Below, piece after piece: positions 7,218 through 15,090 of a DNA stretch of 19,660 bases. The notes under the pieces were generated by a model. It made no database searches. It was given only the letters and a program-made list of their open reading frames with translations, and was not told where the DNA came from. The first letter of the stretch is position 1; every line of letters starts with the position of its first letter. A program made the position numbers and the translations under genes. Source of the DNA: Archaeoglobales archaeon (GTDB lineage Archaea > Halobacteriota > Archaeoglobi > Archaeoglobales > Archaeoglobaceae); the NCBI GenBank assembly GCA_003662985.1, contig QMZD01000005.1, positions 1 to 19,660 of the forward strand, given 5' to 3'.

Positions 7218-8194
7218 AGAGAGTTATTTTTTTCCTAATACTTTTTGTATTCTCCCTCTTCTCAGTTTTTGCGGGGATCATGATAGGATCTGTTAGCGTG
7301 AGCCTGAAAGACATGCTCAACGCCTTAAACGGCTCCGAAGACATAAAGAGCTATATAATACTTAACGTCAGACTTCCGAGAACCGTTGCCGCATACCTTG
7401 GCGGCGCTACCCTAGCTTTGAGCGGGCTTTTACTCCAGACCTACTTCAGAAATCCTCTAGCTGGCCCCTACGTTCTCGGAATTTCATCAGCAGCTTCCTT
7501 CGGAGTAGCCCTATACGTTCTGTCGGGCATCGGAATCGGATACTACGGACTTGTCGGTTCGGCTATGGCGGGATCGTTAGCTGCTATTGTCCTTGTGCTA
7601 ATCATTGCAAGCAGAGTAAAAAGCGCCGTAACACTGCTCATAATCGGGCTCATGCTCGGCTACATATTCGGAGCCCTCGAAAGAATACTCATAACGTTTG
7701 CTGAAAGCGAGGCCGTGCACCAATTCGTTTTGTGGACGTTTGGAAGCTTTTCTGGAGTAACTTGCGAAGACCTTCCGATAATATTTTCCGTAACGCTTTT
7801 AGTGTTCTCATTTGCAGTTTTTTTGGCCAAACCGCTAAACGCTCTGCTTATGGGTGAAGATTATGCGAAGAGTATGGGTGTGAACGTTAAGCTTACGAGA
7901 GTAGCCATCGTTCTTCTCTCAAGCATTTCAGCCGCTGTGATTACGGCGTTTGCAGGGATAATCGCATTTATAGGCTTAGCAACACCCCACATAACCCGCT
8001 TAATTTTCAGAACGTCTGATCACAGGGCGCTCATACCTTCCGTAATAGTGTGCGGAGCTCTGATAACCGTGCTCTGCGATATATTCTCCCGAACAATCGT
8101 TGCTCCAATTGAGCTACCGATCAGCGTTGCCACATCACTCATCGGAGCACCCATAGTAATATCACTTATACTCAGAAGGAAAAGGATCTCCTGA
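7214..8194 (+). CDS. btuC: BtuC/FecCD-type ABC permease, probable corrinoid importer (326 aa)
   Basis: This is a full-length polytopic membrane protein of the FecCD family, with about ten hydrophobic helices after a short basic start. Family hallmarks are visible: RLPRT at 53-57, GLLLQTYFRNPLAGPYVLGIS at 71-91, and the cytoplasmic coupling loop AFIGLATPHITRLIF near 251-265 followed by DHR. In the cobalamin context, vitamin B12/corrinoid uptake is the best guess, though siderophore transporters share these features. Its ATPase partner is probably the BtuD-like gene at 10048 on the other strand. Its binding-protein gene upstream is truncated. The 3' end overlaps the convergent chelatase gene by 23 bases. 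Confidence 0.85.
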   Translation: MKRVIFFLILFVFSLFSVFAGIMIGSVSVSLKDMLNALNGSEDIKSYIILNVRLPRTVAAYLGGATLALSGLLLQTYFRNPLAGPYVLGISSAASFGVALYVLSGIGIGYYGLVGSAMAGSLAAIVLVLIIASRVKSAVTLLIIGLMLGYIFGALERILITFAESEAVHQFVLWTFGSFSGVTCEDLPIIFSVTLLVFSFAVFLAKPLNALLMGEDYAKSMGVNVKLTRVAIVLLSSISAAVITAFAGIIAFIGLATPHITRLIFRTSDHRALIPSVIVCGALITVLCDIFSRTIVAPIELPISVATSLIGAPIVISLILRRKRIS

Positions 8195-8882
8195 TCTCGT
8201 CTACAACTCCAAAGATCTTCTCTTCGCTCAGCTCCTTAAGTCTGTAGTATAACCCCCCAGTTATCTCGCTTATCTCTCTTGCATAACCGAGAGAAACGAA
8301 ATCATCAGCATCGAACACGACTGTCAGAATTTTATCTCGAGCAATTGCTTCCGAGATTCTCTCTATTTCTCTCTTAATATCCCCTGAAATGGAAACGTTT
8401 GCTCTGCCGTCCGTGATCAAAACAAGAATCGGAACGTATCCTTTTCTCGTTTCGATTCTCAGCAAATCCCTCGCTTTGAGAAGTCCTGCAGCAAGTGGTG
8501 TTTTACCACCAGTAGTCAGTTCGGCAAGTCTCTTTGCAGCAAGCTGCGGCGATGAGGTTGGAGGGACGACGACTTCGGCGGAGTTATTTTTGAATACAAT
8601 CATGGAAACTCGATCCTTCCTAATGTAGGCATCCTGAAGAAGTCTAAAGATCAATCCCTTCGCAAGCTCCATTCTTCTCAAGGATGCCATCGAGCTGCTT
8701 GCATCAACGAGCACTGCTATGCTTGAGGCAGATCTACTCGAACAGATCTTATATCTGTAATCCCTTTCCTCTGGAATTCTGACTCCTCTGCTCAACGCAG
8801 TTCTTACTGTAGCGCCAATCGCTATCTCTTCTCCGCTTAATCTGAAGTCCACGTATCTCCCGCTTTTTCCGATGGATTTCAC
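8172..8882 (-). CDS. chlD: ChlD-type VWA domain of the chelatase, read by -1 frameshift from the ChlI-like frame
   Basis: The frame encodes a von Willebrand A domain with a complete MIDAS: DASSS (D60, S62, S64 counted from the GTG at 8882), T128 in GGKTPL, and D158 in LITDGRAN. The segment SGRYVDFRLSGEEIAIGATVRTA before it is typical of the linker just upstream of the VWA domain in ChlD/BchD and CobN-associated proteins. The frame stays open and coding-like back to about 8990 ([16 protein letters not shown]) with no ATG, GTG or TTG before 8882, so translation probably enters from the upstream frame at the A6C slippery site (8954-8960). That gives a 622-residue protein. An independent start at GTG 8882 would cut into the linker and is the alternative. 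VWA subunits bridge the AAA+ motor and the CobN/ChlH-type catalytic subunit. Confidence 0.8.
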   Translation of the reverse strand: MKSIGKSGRYVDFRLSGEEIAIGATVRTALSRGVRIPEERDYRYKICSSRSASSIAVLVDASSSMASLRRMELAKGLIFRLLQDAYIRKDRVSMIVFKNNSAEVVVPPTSSPQLAAKRLAELTTGGKTPLAAGLLKARDLLRIETRKGYVPILVLITDGRANVSISGDIKREIERISEAIARDKILTVVFDADDFVSLGYAREISEITGGLYYRLKELSEEKIFGVVDEIRRSFSF

Positions 8883-8944
8883 CCTTTTACCTTTGACGGC
8901 CTCAATTTTCGACGAGAAGTCGAATTTTGGTAGCAGAGTCCTTC

Positions 8945-8970
8945 CTATCTCGTGTTTTTTCTCTCCTCCG
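8945..8970 (-). other. Probable -1 ribosomal frameshift site in chlD
   Basis: On the minus strand the ChlI frame reads AGA AAA AAC ACG AGA TAG. This contains A AAA AAC (8960-8954) in exactly the phase of the canonical -1 slippery heptamer X XXY YYZ. Slipping back one base reads CAC GAG ATA and enters the VWA frame. GGAGG (8969-8965) lies four bases upstream and could pair with 16S rRNA. The 0-frame stop follows within nine bases. A 6-bp hairpin (TTCGAC/GTCGAA, 8924-8908) lies further downstream, probably too far to act as the usual stimulator. The fused product would be about 622 residues. Confidence 0.7.
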
Positions 8971-10039
8971 GACTTTGCGGTAATTTCGGCATCTTCCTTT
9001 TAGCTTCATCTTTTTCCTCTTTTTCTTTCCGTTCTTCTTCCGCCTCTTGTATCGCATTCTTGAGAATGCTCTCTATTTTATCAAACTCCAATTTCGGCTC
9101 CTCAAACGGTTTCGATTTCATTCTGTGTGGCAGGGTTAACTCAGCAACTTCCATGACGTCTTCCAAGCTCACTTCTTTCCTACCTTTAAAAGCAGCTAAA
9201 GCCTTTGCCGCTCTAATAGTTATTATATCAGCTCTGTGGGTTTCTATCCCCAATTCACTACACAGCCTCGCAACAGCATGAACTATTTCGTCTGAAACTG
9301 TAACTTCGTTGAGTATGTTCCTGGCAATTTCGATTCTCTTCCTCAGCTTTTCCTGTTCCGGTTCGAACTTTTTGTAAAAGGCTTCTGGATTCTTGGAAAA
9401 TTCTTCCACTCTCTTAATAACTTCTGCTCTCAGTTCGGGATCACTTATAGCTTTCACATCGACGACCATACCGAATCTATCGAGGAGCTGGGGTCGTAGC
9501 TCACCCTCTTCTGGATTCATGGTTCCCACGAGAATGAACCTTGAGGGATGTCTGAACGAAATCCCCTCCCTCTCGATGACGTTCCAGCCACTCGCTGCGA
9601 CGTCAAGCAGAGTATCTACTATGTGATCATCGAGCAAGTTCACTTCATCTATGTAGAGGATGTTGTTGTTAGCTTCAGCCAAAATACCAGGCTGAAAAGC
9701 CTTAATACCATCCTTCAAGGCTCTCTCGAAATCGAGCGTTCCAACAACTCTGTCTTCAGTTGCTGAAAGTGGTAGCTCAACAATCCTCATTCTCCTTTTC
9801 ACGAATTTCTTTTCCTTCTTTCTGCATTCATCGCACATAGCTTCCTTAGAGCAGTTAAATATGCAGTCTGAAACTTCGATTTCGGGAAGAACGTCAGCAA
9901 GAGCTCTTACAGCTGTCGACTTCCCTGTTCCCTTATCACCTCTGAGCAAAACACCCCCTATCTTCGGATTTATGGCGTTCAAAATTAGGGCTTTCTTCAT
10001 TTTCTCCTGCCCGACTATTGCCGTAAATGGATATATCAT
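8945..10039 (-). CDS. chlI: ChlI-like AAA+ subunit of Mg/Co chelatase; 0-frame product of chlD (364 aa)
   Basis: The ATG at 10039 begins [13 protein letters not shown], the classic opening of ChlI/BchI-type motors. Walker [10 protein letters not shown] is at 34-42, Walker B ILYIDEVN at 127-134, the sensor region [19 protein letters not shown] near 172-190, and a C-terminal helical lid follows ([16 protein letters not shown]). Four cysteines (C59, C63, C69, C72 in [14 protein letters not shown]) sit where many family members have a probable metal site. A Glu/Lys-rich linker (328-348) ends after a PEERKNTR stretch at TAG 8945-8947, only three codons beyond a slippery heptamer. The gene therefore seems able to make both a short ChlI-like protein and a ChlI-ChlD fusion. 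It follows btuD by 8 bases in the operon. The role is ATP-driven metal insertion with CobN (not in window), cobalt being likely given the setting. Confidence 0.85.
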   Translation of the reverse strand: MIYPFTAIVGQEKMKKALILNAINPKIGGVLLRGDKGTGKSTAVRALADVLPEIEVSDCIFNCSKEAMCDECRKKEKKFVKRRMRIVELPLSATEDRVVGTLDFERALKDGIKAFQPGILAEANNNILYIDEVNLLDDHIVDTLLDVAASGWNVIEREGISFRHPSRFILVGTMNPEEGELRPQLLDRFGMVVDVKAISDPELRAEVIKRVEEFSKNPEAFYKKFEPEQEKLRKRIEIARNILNEVTVSDEIVHAVARLCSELGIETHRADIITIRAAKALAAFKGRKEVSLEDVMEVAELTLPHRMKSKPFEEPKLEFDKIESILKNAIQEAEEERKEKEEKDEAKRKMPKLPQSPEERKNTR

Positions 10040-10047
10040 GAGACAAC

Positions 10048-11124
10048 CTACCTGAGAACATCCTTAAAGCTCATATCTCGATCTCTAAAGCTCAAAACCT
10101 TTTTTCCAACCTCCAAAAGATCGAGATTTCTAGCGTTGATTTCTCCAACGGGAAATCCCGTGTCGATTATTATCTTTCCTTCGGCAAGCTTGACAGCCCT
10201 CCCAAAGCTCTCATCACTTATCCGCTCGTAAGGTTTCTCACTAACAACGGCATTTGCCAAGCATTTTGCCACTACGAAGTCCACATCGTTTTCGTGAAGG
10301 ACTCCAACTGTAAAACCAACGCCCTTTTTCGCAAGAAACCTCATAAGTTTTGATCCTGTGCCAGCTCCGCAGACCACGTGAACTTTCGCATCGCCGCAGT
10401 TTCTAATCTCAAAGGAACCTATGTTTTCTTCGAAGTAAGCGTTGCTTATTCCGTAAGCCTTGCCGAGGTTTTCTGCTGTGAGGACTTCTTCTGGAATTCC
10501 TTGGCATATCCACCCGTTTCCGATGAGCACGACTCTGTCGCATATCCTCAAAGCCAATTCGATGTCGTGGGTTGTCAGCACGATCGCAACGTTTTTTTCG
10601 CTCGCAATCCTGCGAAGTAAGAGCATTATCTCCACTTTGTGTTTGGCATCAAGAAAACTCGTTGGTTCGTCAAGCAGCATAACTTCCGGATCCTGAGCTA
10701 ATGCCCTCGCTATCAGAACCTTCTGCTTCTCCCCATCGCTCATCTCGAAAAACAGTCTGTTAGCGAGATGTTCGGCGTTAACTATTTTAAGGCACTCGAG
10801 TATGAACTCAATGTCCTTCTCTCTCAACCTTCCGAAGATGTCCGAGTAGGGGTATCTGCCCAACGCCACAACGTCGAATGCAGTGAGATATCCGACGTCA
10901 CTTCTCTCTGTGAGCATCACGGACATCTTTTTTGCCAACTCAATGGGTTTAAGCTTGAAGATCTCTCTTCCGTCTATGTAAGCTGTTCCCCTTATGGGTT
11001 TGAGCATGTTTGCTAACGTTCTTAGCAAAGTCGATTTTCCGCAACCGTTAGGACCGAGTATTCCGACTATCTCCCCTCTCTCAACTTCAAAGCTAACGTT
11101 GAGCACGGGAGTGCTATAACCCAC
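10048..11124 (-). CDS. btuD: BtuD/FecE-type ABC ATPase with C-terminal extension (358 aa from GTG)
   Basis: Counting from GTG 11124: Walker [10 protein letters not shown] 24-32, signature MSDGEKQKV 128-136, Walker B VMLLDEP 148-154 and switch H186, with the FecE-like segment ALGRYPY at 87-93. Residues 235-358 form an extra domain ([17 protein letters not shown], a Rossmann-like glycine turn) that I recall from archaeal BtuD-like ATPases; its job is unknown. The start is odd. The frame upstream encodes the expected first strand ([11 protein letters not shown]) but has no ATG, GTG or TTG. ATT at 11151-11149, preceded by GGTGAT (11160-11155), may be the true start and would give 367 aa. It probably pairs with the BtuC permease at 7214, which lies on the opposite strand. 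Confidence 0.85.
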   Translation of the reverse strand: MGYSTPVLNVSFEVERGEIVGILGPNGCGKSTLLRTLANMLKPIRGTAYIDGREIFKLKPIELAKKMSVMLTERSDVGYLTAFDVVALGRYPYSDIFGRLREKDIEFILECLKIVNAEHLANRLFFEMSDGEKQKVLIARALAQDPEVMLLDEPTSFLDAKHKVEIMLLLRRIASEKNVAIVLTTHDIELALRICDRVVLIGNGWICQGIPEEVLTAENLGKAYGISNAYFEENIGSFEIRNCGDAKVHVVCGAGTGSKLMRFLAKKGVGFTVGVLHENDVDFVVAKCLANAVVSEKPYERISDESFGRAVKLAEGKIIIDTGFPVGEINARNLDLLEVGKKVLSFRDRDMSFKDVLR

Positions 11125-11141
11125 AACAAGTTCGCGCGCCT

Positions 11142-12035
11142 TTAGAGAAATAGTATCACCCCCACAATTAGAATTGCACCGATAATTAGAGACGCTACAC
11201 CGTTCAACACGACTATTTTAATTCCCAATTTCCCAAAAAGAGACACATGGAGTGGTAATGAATGTTTAATGTAAGAAGTCGAAAAAGTCACAACGTTTCC
11301 GAGCATGAGAGCGACAATAGCCAACTCAATGGATAAAGCGTCGCTTTCGAGCAAACTTTTGCACACGACTATCGATGCTTTCTGGTTGATTAACTGGATG
11401 GCGGAAACAGATAGCACAGCTGGATCAAGCAGTAGAAATGATAAGCTAGATGAAAAAATACTGGATTGAAGCATTAGCTGAACAAAAAAGTAAGTTGCAA
11501 TCATAACTGGAAGTGTGTTCTTAACAATCTCAAGCGTTGAAAAAGATCCAACTTTAATGTCTTGTTTTGCCTCGCTTTTCTTTCTGATATTCCACATTCT
11601 CGCAATGGCTAGCCCTATCAGAGACTTTACTACCGCAACAGTCAGCCTCAAAGCCGCGTAAATGAAACCAACCCAGCCCAAAACGGGTATTACGAATGGT
11701 ATAAGAAAGCAGTAAAAATGCGTTAGCATGGAGGGAAACGAATTTATAAACGAGGCGGCTATCACCTCTCTGTCATCTATTGCCTTCTCCCTCAGAGCTT
11801 GAGACAAAATTGAGTACGCTGCTGTAGCACTTACGAAGCAAACAGCTACGGATGAAACCGTAACTTCGCTCAGATTTAATCTCTTTAAAAGTGGTTTAAT
11901 GCGTTCACTGAATTTTTCCATTAAACCCCTCTCAATGAGTTGAGAAGTTGCAAAACTCGCCACAAGTATAACCGGAAATGTCGACAGCACGAATTTCAGA
12001 GTGGAATTTGCGGCTTCGATTATATCCAAGTTCAT
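11142..12035 (-). CDS. Gate-domain (nucleoside-recognition-like) membrane protein (297 aa)
   Basis: This polytopic protein has about eight hydrophobic helices in two similar halves. The segment VSSVAVCFVSATAAYSILSQ ... DREVIAASFINSFPSMLTHFY ... PFVIPVLG resembles the Gate/nucleoside-recognition family, which is related to part of FeoB and includes uncharacterised archaeal membrane proteins. A cytoplasmic basic loop (MWNIRKKSEAKQD) separates the halves. The ATG at 12035 starts two bases after the cbiT stop, so it is co-translated with the cobalamin operon. A role in metal or corrinoid transport is suggested by position only; the substrate cannot be read from sequence. Confidence 0.6.
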   Translation of the reverse strand: MNLDIIEAANSTLKFVLSTFPVILVASFATSQLIERGLMEKFSERIKPLLKRLNLSEVTVSSVAVCFVSATAAYSILSQALREKAIDDREVIAASFINSFPSMLTHFYCFLIPFVIPVLGWVGFIYAALRLTVAVVKSLIGLAIARMWNIRKKSEAKQDIKVGSFSTLEIVKNTLPVMIATYFFVQLMLQSSIFSSSLSFLLLDPAVLSVSAIQLINQKASIVVCKSLLESDALSIELAIVALMLGNVVTFSTSYIKHSLPLHVSLFGKLGIKIVVLNGVASLIIGAILIVGVILFL

Positions 12036-12037
12036 AA

Positions 12038-12544
12038 TTATTCATCACTCACAGATCCGACCACGATGAAGACCGGATTTAGACTTTTAAAAGCTGTCAA
12101 GCCCGCAAGCTCGTAACTCTTGGACACATTTACGATAAGCATCTCCGTGAAGATTTCCAGCTTTTTCATAATCTCAGCAACCCTCACAGCGACTTCCACG
12201 CGAGCAGCGTTTACCGCTACCCTTTTTGCTTTGGATGACGCAATTTTAAGCATTCTCTCTATGTTTTTTGTACCTCCAAAGAACACTATGTCGTAGTCGT
12301 AGTTTCTGAGAAACTCGGCTCCATCCATGTGAATGACCTCCACATTTTCGAATCCCGCCAGCCTTTTTCTTGAAGCTTCAATGGCTTTAGCATCTACATC
12401 TACAGCATATACCTTTGCAACATAAGGAGCGAAGAATTCCGAAACGCTACCGCTTCCGCATCCTACGTCTGCAAATACGTCTTGCTTTTCCGGTTTTAAC
12501 TTTGCAAAAAGTACGCCGATGATTTCAGGCTTTGTGACTTTCAT
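12038..12544 (-). CDS. cbiT: CbiT, cobalt-precorrin C15-methyltransferase/decarboxylase (168 aa)
   Basis: This is a class I SAM methyltransferase. Motif I is ADVGCGSGS (about 25-33), the acidic end of strand 2 is YAVDVD, and the CbiT-specific FFGGTKNIE is at about 88-96. The opening VTKPEI matches the usual MTKEEI near the start of CbiT. I prefer ATG 12544, which overlaps the 3' end of the upstream gene by 20 bases; a TTG at 12556 would add four residues. Both give a shorter N-terminus than many homologues. CbiT methylates C15 and decarboxylates the C12 acetate, usually with CbiE (C5 methylation), which is not in this window. It sits among transport genes rather than in the divergent cbi operon. 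Confidence 0.88.
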   Translation of the reverse strand: MKVTKPEIIGVLFAKLKPEKQDVFADVGCGSGSVSEFFAPYVAKVYAVDVDAKAIEASRKRLAGFENVEVIHMDGAEFLRNYDYDIVFFGGTKNIERMLKIASSKAKRVAVNAARVEVAVRVAEIMKKLEIFTEMLIVNVSKSYELAGLTAFKSLNPVFIVVGSVSDE

Positions 12545-13118
12545 GCTTAGTCTCAATCAGGTAGTTTAGAACTCCAACAGCTGCGATTATCAGACCAGCC
12601 ACAAGATCCTCTCTTCTACGCAGAAATTCTGGTGGCTTGAAAGCTTTGTACGACAGGTATCTCAGAGCTACAATCGTTGAGATCGTGGCAACTGCGAATG
12701 ACGCTGCAACGCCTACAATCTCGGCAGCAGTTCTGGCTGCAAGCATCAGGGGTATCAGCGGCACGCACGGTGATAAGCCGAGAATTAGCAAAAGCATAAG
12801 TGTTGATGCAGAATGCGCGTGGTGGTGCCCTTTAATGACGGACAGAATCGCGCATCCAATCCCAATTGCAATCAGAAGGAGAGGAGACGATCTTTCCACA
12901 GCCTCTGCAAAGCCCAGCAAGTCTATGCCAAGTATCAGCAGCATGCCCAGGATAATCGAGGTCAGAACGTGAACTGTGCCTGCAATTCCTGATAATGCGA
13001 GAGTTTTTCCAGCACTCCACTTTCTGGCTTTTCCGATTGCAACGAAGGGTAAGTAGTGGTCCGGAGCTAAAGAGTGTACGACGGTTATGCTAACCGACGC
13101 AACTATTAAAATCTCCAA
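12525..13118 (-). CDS. NicO/UreH-like Ni2+/Co2+ permease (197 aa)
   Basis: A six-helix membrane protein. The first helix contains H15-x4-D20-H21 (HSLAPDH), the HX4DH signature of nickel/cobalt transporters. A cytoplasmic His cluster (GHHHAH, 97-102) and the helix-start motif GLSPCVPLIPLMLA agree with the NicO/UreH/RcnA superfamily. The start is TTG 13118, supported by a strong GGAGGTGA (13132-13125) nine bases away inside the end of cbiO; the genes overlap by 29 bases. In this operon cobalt is the probable ion. Import or export cannot be decided from sequence. Confidence 0.75.
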   Translation of the reverse strand: MEILIVASVSITVVHSLAPDHYLPFVAIGKARKWSAGKTLALSGIAGTVHVLTSIILGMLLILGIDLLGFAEAVERSSPLLLIAIGIGCAILSVIKGHHHAHSASTLMLLLILGLSPCVPLIPLMLAARTAAEIVGVAASFAVATISTIVALRYLSYKAFKPPEFLRRREDLVAGLIIAAVGVLNYLIETKHESHKA

Positions 13119-14121
13119 TACTTTTCACCTCCACCCTTGTTTTGCCATCCTCAAGAATTTCAAAATAAACTGGGAACTTCACGACCTCTCTTCTAACTAC
13201 ATTGAGCATTTCAGCACTGCAGATCAGCAGAACTGTGTGACCTTCAATAGCTCTAAGAATTGATCTCTCAAGGACAGTTGAAGTTATATCAACATTTATT
13301 CCCTCTTTCATAGCTCTCTCCTTGGCTTTGTATCCCATCGCAGCCACAAAATCTGCACTGACATCTGGAATTCCAGTGTTGTGCGGAACGACTATAAGCT
13401 TTCCACTCTGGAAAGTTCTTATCCCGAGCTTTCTTGCTAAGCTGAAGTCAACTTCATCACCCTCGTAAACAACCTTGCCAGCATCCATGAAAACGAATTT
13501 ATCTCCAATTGCTTTTGCAAGGTCAAAGTCGTGCGTTGAAACAATCAGACCTTTGCCCCGCCCCCTCAACCTCTCCACGATTTCAACGACTGCTTTGAAG
13601 CCGAGCGCATCGACACCCGCCGTTGGCTCGTCCATAATCACGTATTCGGGATCCATCGCTATCGCCGAAGCAATTGCAAGCTTCTTCTTTTCTCCACCGC
13701 TCAGCGTGCTGCAGAGTCTTCTTTCGTAACCCTCAAGCCCGACAACCCTCAAAGCTTCGTTCACGATAACCTTCAGCTCGTCCTCCTTAAAACCGAGATT
13801 TGCTGGTCCAAATGCAACGTCCTGCGACACCGTTGGGGCTATTATTTGGTCATCTGGGTTCTGAAATACATATGCCACTTTTTTCCGCAACTCTATCAGG
13901 CTCTTTCTGTCATAGGACACTTTCTTACCATCAACCCGTATCTCTCCCCTCCTCGGCTTTAACAGTCCGTTGAGGTGCATCAGCAGAGTTGTCTTTCCTG
14001 CTCCATTCCTACCCATCAAAACAGTTACTTCTCTCCTCGCAGCTCTGAAATTAACCCCCCTCAGCACTTCTGCTTTATCGTAGCCAAACCAGAGATTTCT
14101 TGTCTCGATCATCACGCCCAT
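13090..14121 (-). CDS. cbiO: CbiO, energy-coupling ATPase of the cobalt ECF importer (343 aa)
   Basis: ABC ATPase with Walker A GRNGAGKTT (37-45), Q-loop FQNPDDQ (86-92, typical of CbiO/EcfA), signature LSGGEKKKL (140-148), Walker B YVIMDEPTAGVDA (160-172) and switch H197. After about residue 240 comes a 100-residue extension (IVVPHNTGIPDVSADFVAAMG ... VDITSTVLERSIL) absent from minimal CbiO proteins. Starts are possible at ATG 14121 or at the ATG at 14112, which overlaps the cbiQ stop as TGATG; the latter gives the more usual MIETRNL opening. It works with CbiQ, CbiN and CbiM encoded just upstream. Confidence 0.92.
   Translation of the reverse strand: MGVMIETRNLWFGYDKAEVLRGVNFRAARREVTVLMGRNGAGKTTLLMHLNGLLKPRRGEIRVDGKKVSYDRKSLIELRKKVAYVFQNPDDQIIAPTVSQDVAFGPANLGFKEDELKVIVNEALRVVGLEGYERRLCSTLSGGEKKKLAIASAIAMDPEYVIMDEPTAGVDALGFKAVVEIVERLRGRGKGLIVSTHDFDLAKAIGDKFVFMDAGKVVYEGDEVDFSLARKLGIRTFQSGKLIVVPHNTGIPDVSADFVAAMGYKAKERAMKEGINVDITSTVLERSILRAIEGHTVLLICSAEMLNVVRREVVKFPVYFEILEDGKTRVEVKSIGDFNSCVG
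13125..13132 (-). promoter_or_regulatory. Ribosome binding site of the NicO-like gene
   Basis: GGAGGTGA on the minus strand, inside the end of cbiO, nine bases from GGAGG to TTG 13118. It is the best match to the anti-Shine-Dalgarno in the minus-strand operon and fixes the non-ATG start. Confidence 0.65.
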
Positions 14122-14831
14122 CCGAGAAAAATTATAGTAAGCATCACTGCAATAGCGAAGCTCAAACCTCTGTTTTCAACCTCAAGCACCGGAAATTCGC
14201 CAGCATAGCATCTTGCAGCCATTGCAACGTTCAATTTCTCAGCCCTGCTCAGAGATTTAATGAATAGAGTGTATGCGAGCATTGATGTCGTTTTCAGAAA
14301 GCTCTTGAAGCTTGCATATCCGAGCCTCGAAGAGGCTGCACGATCAAACCTCCCCGCTTCATCAAAAAGGGTCTGTACGGCCCTGTATACAAGCAGGAGC
14401 ATCTCAACTGCAAAGTCTGGAAGCTTCAGCTTTTTTAATGCAGAGACGAGTTCTGGAATTGAGGTTGTGATTATGAGGTAAAAGAGGACTGAAAGAGATG
14501 CAAAAGAACGCAAGAGAACTGAGATGGCGGTATTGAGGCTTTTATCAGTTATCTGAAAAATCCAGAGCTCTAAAACAGGTTTTCCATTTATTGTTACAAG
14601 AATGACGGCAATGCCAGCAATCAAGAAGGAGAGCGGAACCTTCAGTAACCTCAGATAATGCTTTCCGGCCGCATGAAGTGAGAGAGCTGAGAATATAATG
14701 ATAGCAGCAATCTGAGCCTTTTGATTCAGTAAAATCGTTAGCAGGAGAGAAATAAAAGCAAAATAAACCTTCACGTAACCATCCACAACTTTCCTTGACT
14801 CTACCTGAACTTTCTCAAGCGTTTCGCGCAT
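14112..14831 (-). CDS. cbiQ: CbiQ, transmembrane coupling subunit of the cobalt ECF importer (239 aa)
   Basis: A helix-rich membrane protein with four or five hydrophobic segments in its first 125 residues, and a cytoplasmic helical region. That region carries the two coupling motifs of EcfT/CbiQ: the Ala-Arg segment RAASSRLGY (164-172) and AARCYAG (205-211). These bind grooves in the CbiO dimer. The ATG at 14831 overlaps the end of cbiN by 17 bases, and its stop overlaps cbiO. Length matches the family. Confidence 0.9.
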   Translation of the reverse strand: MRETLEKVQVESRKVVDGYVKVYFAFISLLLTILLNQKAQIAAIIIFSALSLHAAGKHYLRLLKVPLSFLIAGIAVILVTINGKPVLELWIFQITDKSLNTAISVLLRSFASLSVLFYLIITTSIPELVSALKKLKLPDFAVEMLLLVYRAVQTLFDEAGRFDRAASSRLGYASFKSFLKTTSMLAYTLFIKSLSRAEKLNVAMAARCYAGEFPVLEVENRGLSFAIAVMLTIIFLGWA

Positions 14832-15090
14832 GCTTTGCCCCTCTGTAGTAACCGAGGAAGTAGCCTATCAGCAACGCCCCTATGGCTGCCTGCAGGCTGA
14901 ACAGGAAGCTCTCGATCTCACCGCTTGGCGGCTCCCATACTGGAGAGAACCACGGCTCGTAGTTTGGGTTGATCTCTTTAATTGCCTCTTCTGCCTGCTC
15001 ATCAGCCCCTGCCCACTCCTCACCAGCTGCAACAGATATGAAAGCAAAGATCGTCAGAAGCACCAATACTGAAAGCAAAAGCTTTTTCAT
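14815..15090 (-). CDS. cbiN: CbiN, small membrane subunit of the cobalt importer (91 aa)
   Basis: Two transmembrane segments (about 4-22 and 66-81) flank an external loop with the CbiN hallmark WAGADEQAEEAIKEINPNYEPWF followed by WEPPSGEIESFLFSLQAA. CbiN assists loading of Co2+ into CbiM. The ATG overlaps the cbiM stop as ATGA (15090-15087). Length fits the family. Confidence 0.92.
   Translation of the reverse strand: MKKLLLSVLVLLTIFAFISVAAGEEWAGADEQAEEAIKEINPNYEPWFSPVWEPPSGEIESFLFSLQAAIGALLIGYFLGYYRGAKHARNA

Noticed and set aside
8910..8924. Hairpin downstream of the slippery site as the frameshift stimulator
   Set aside because: It begins about 29 bases after the heptamer, beyond the usual 5-9 base spacing, and has only 6 bp. 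It is mentioned in the evidence but not claimed as functional.
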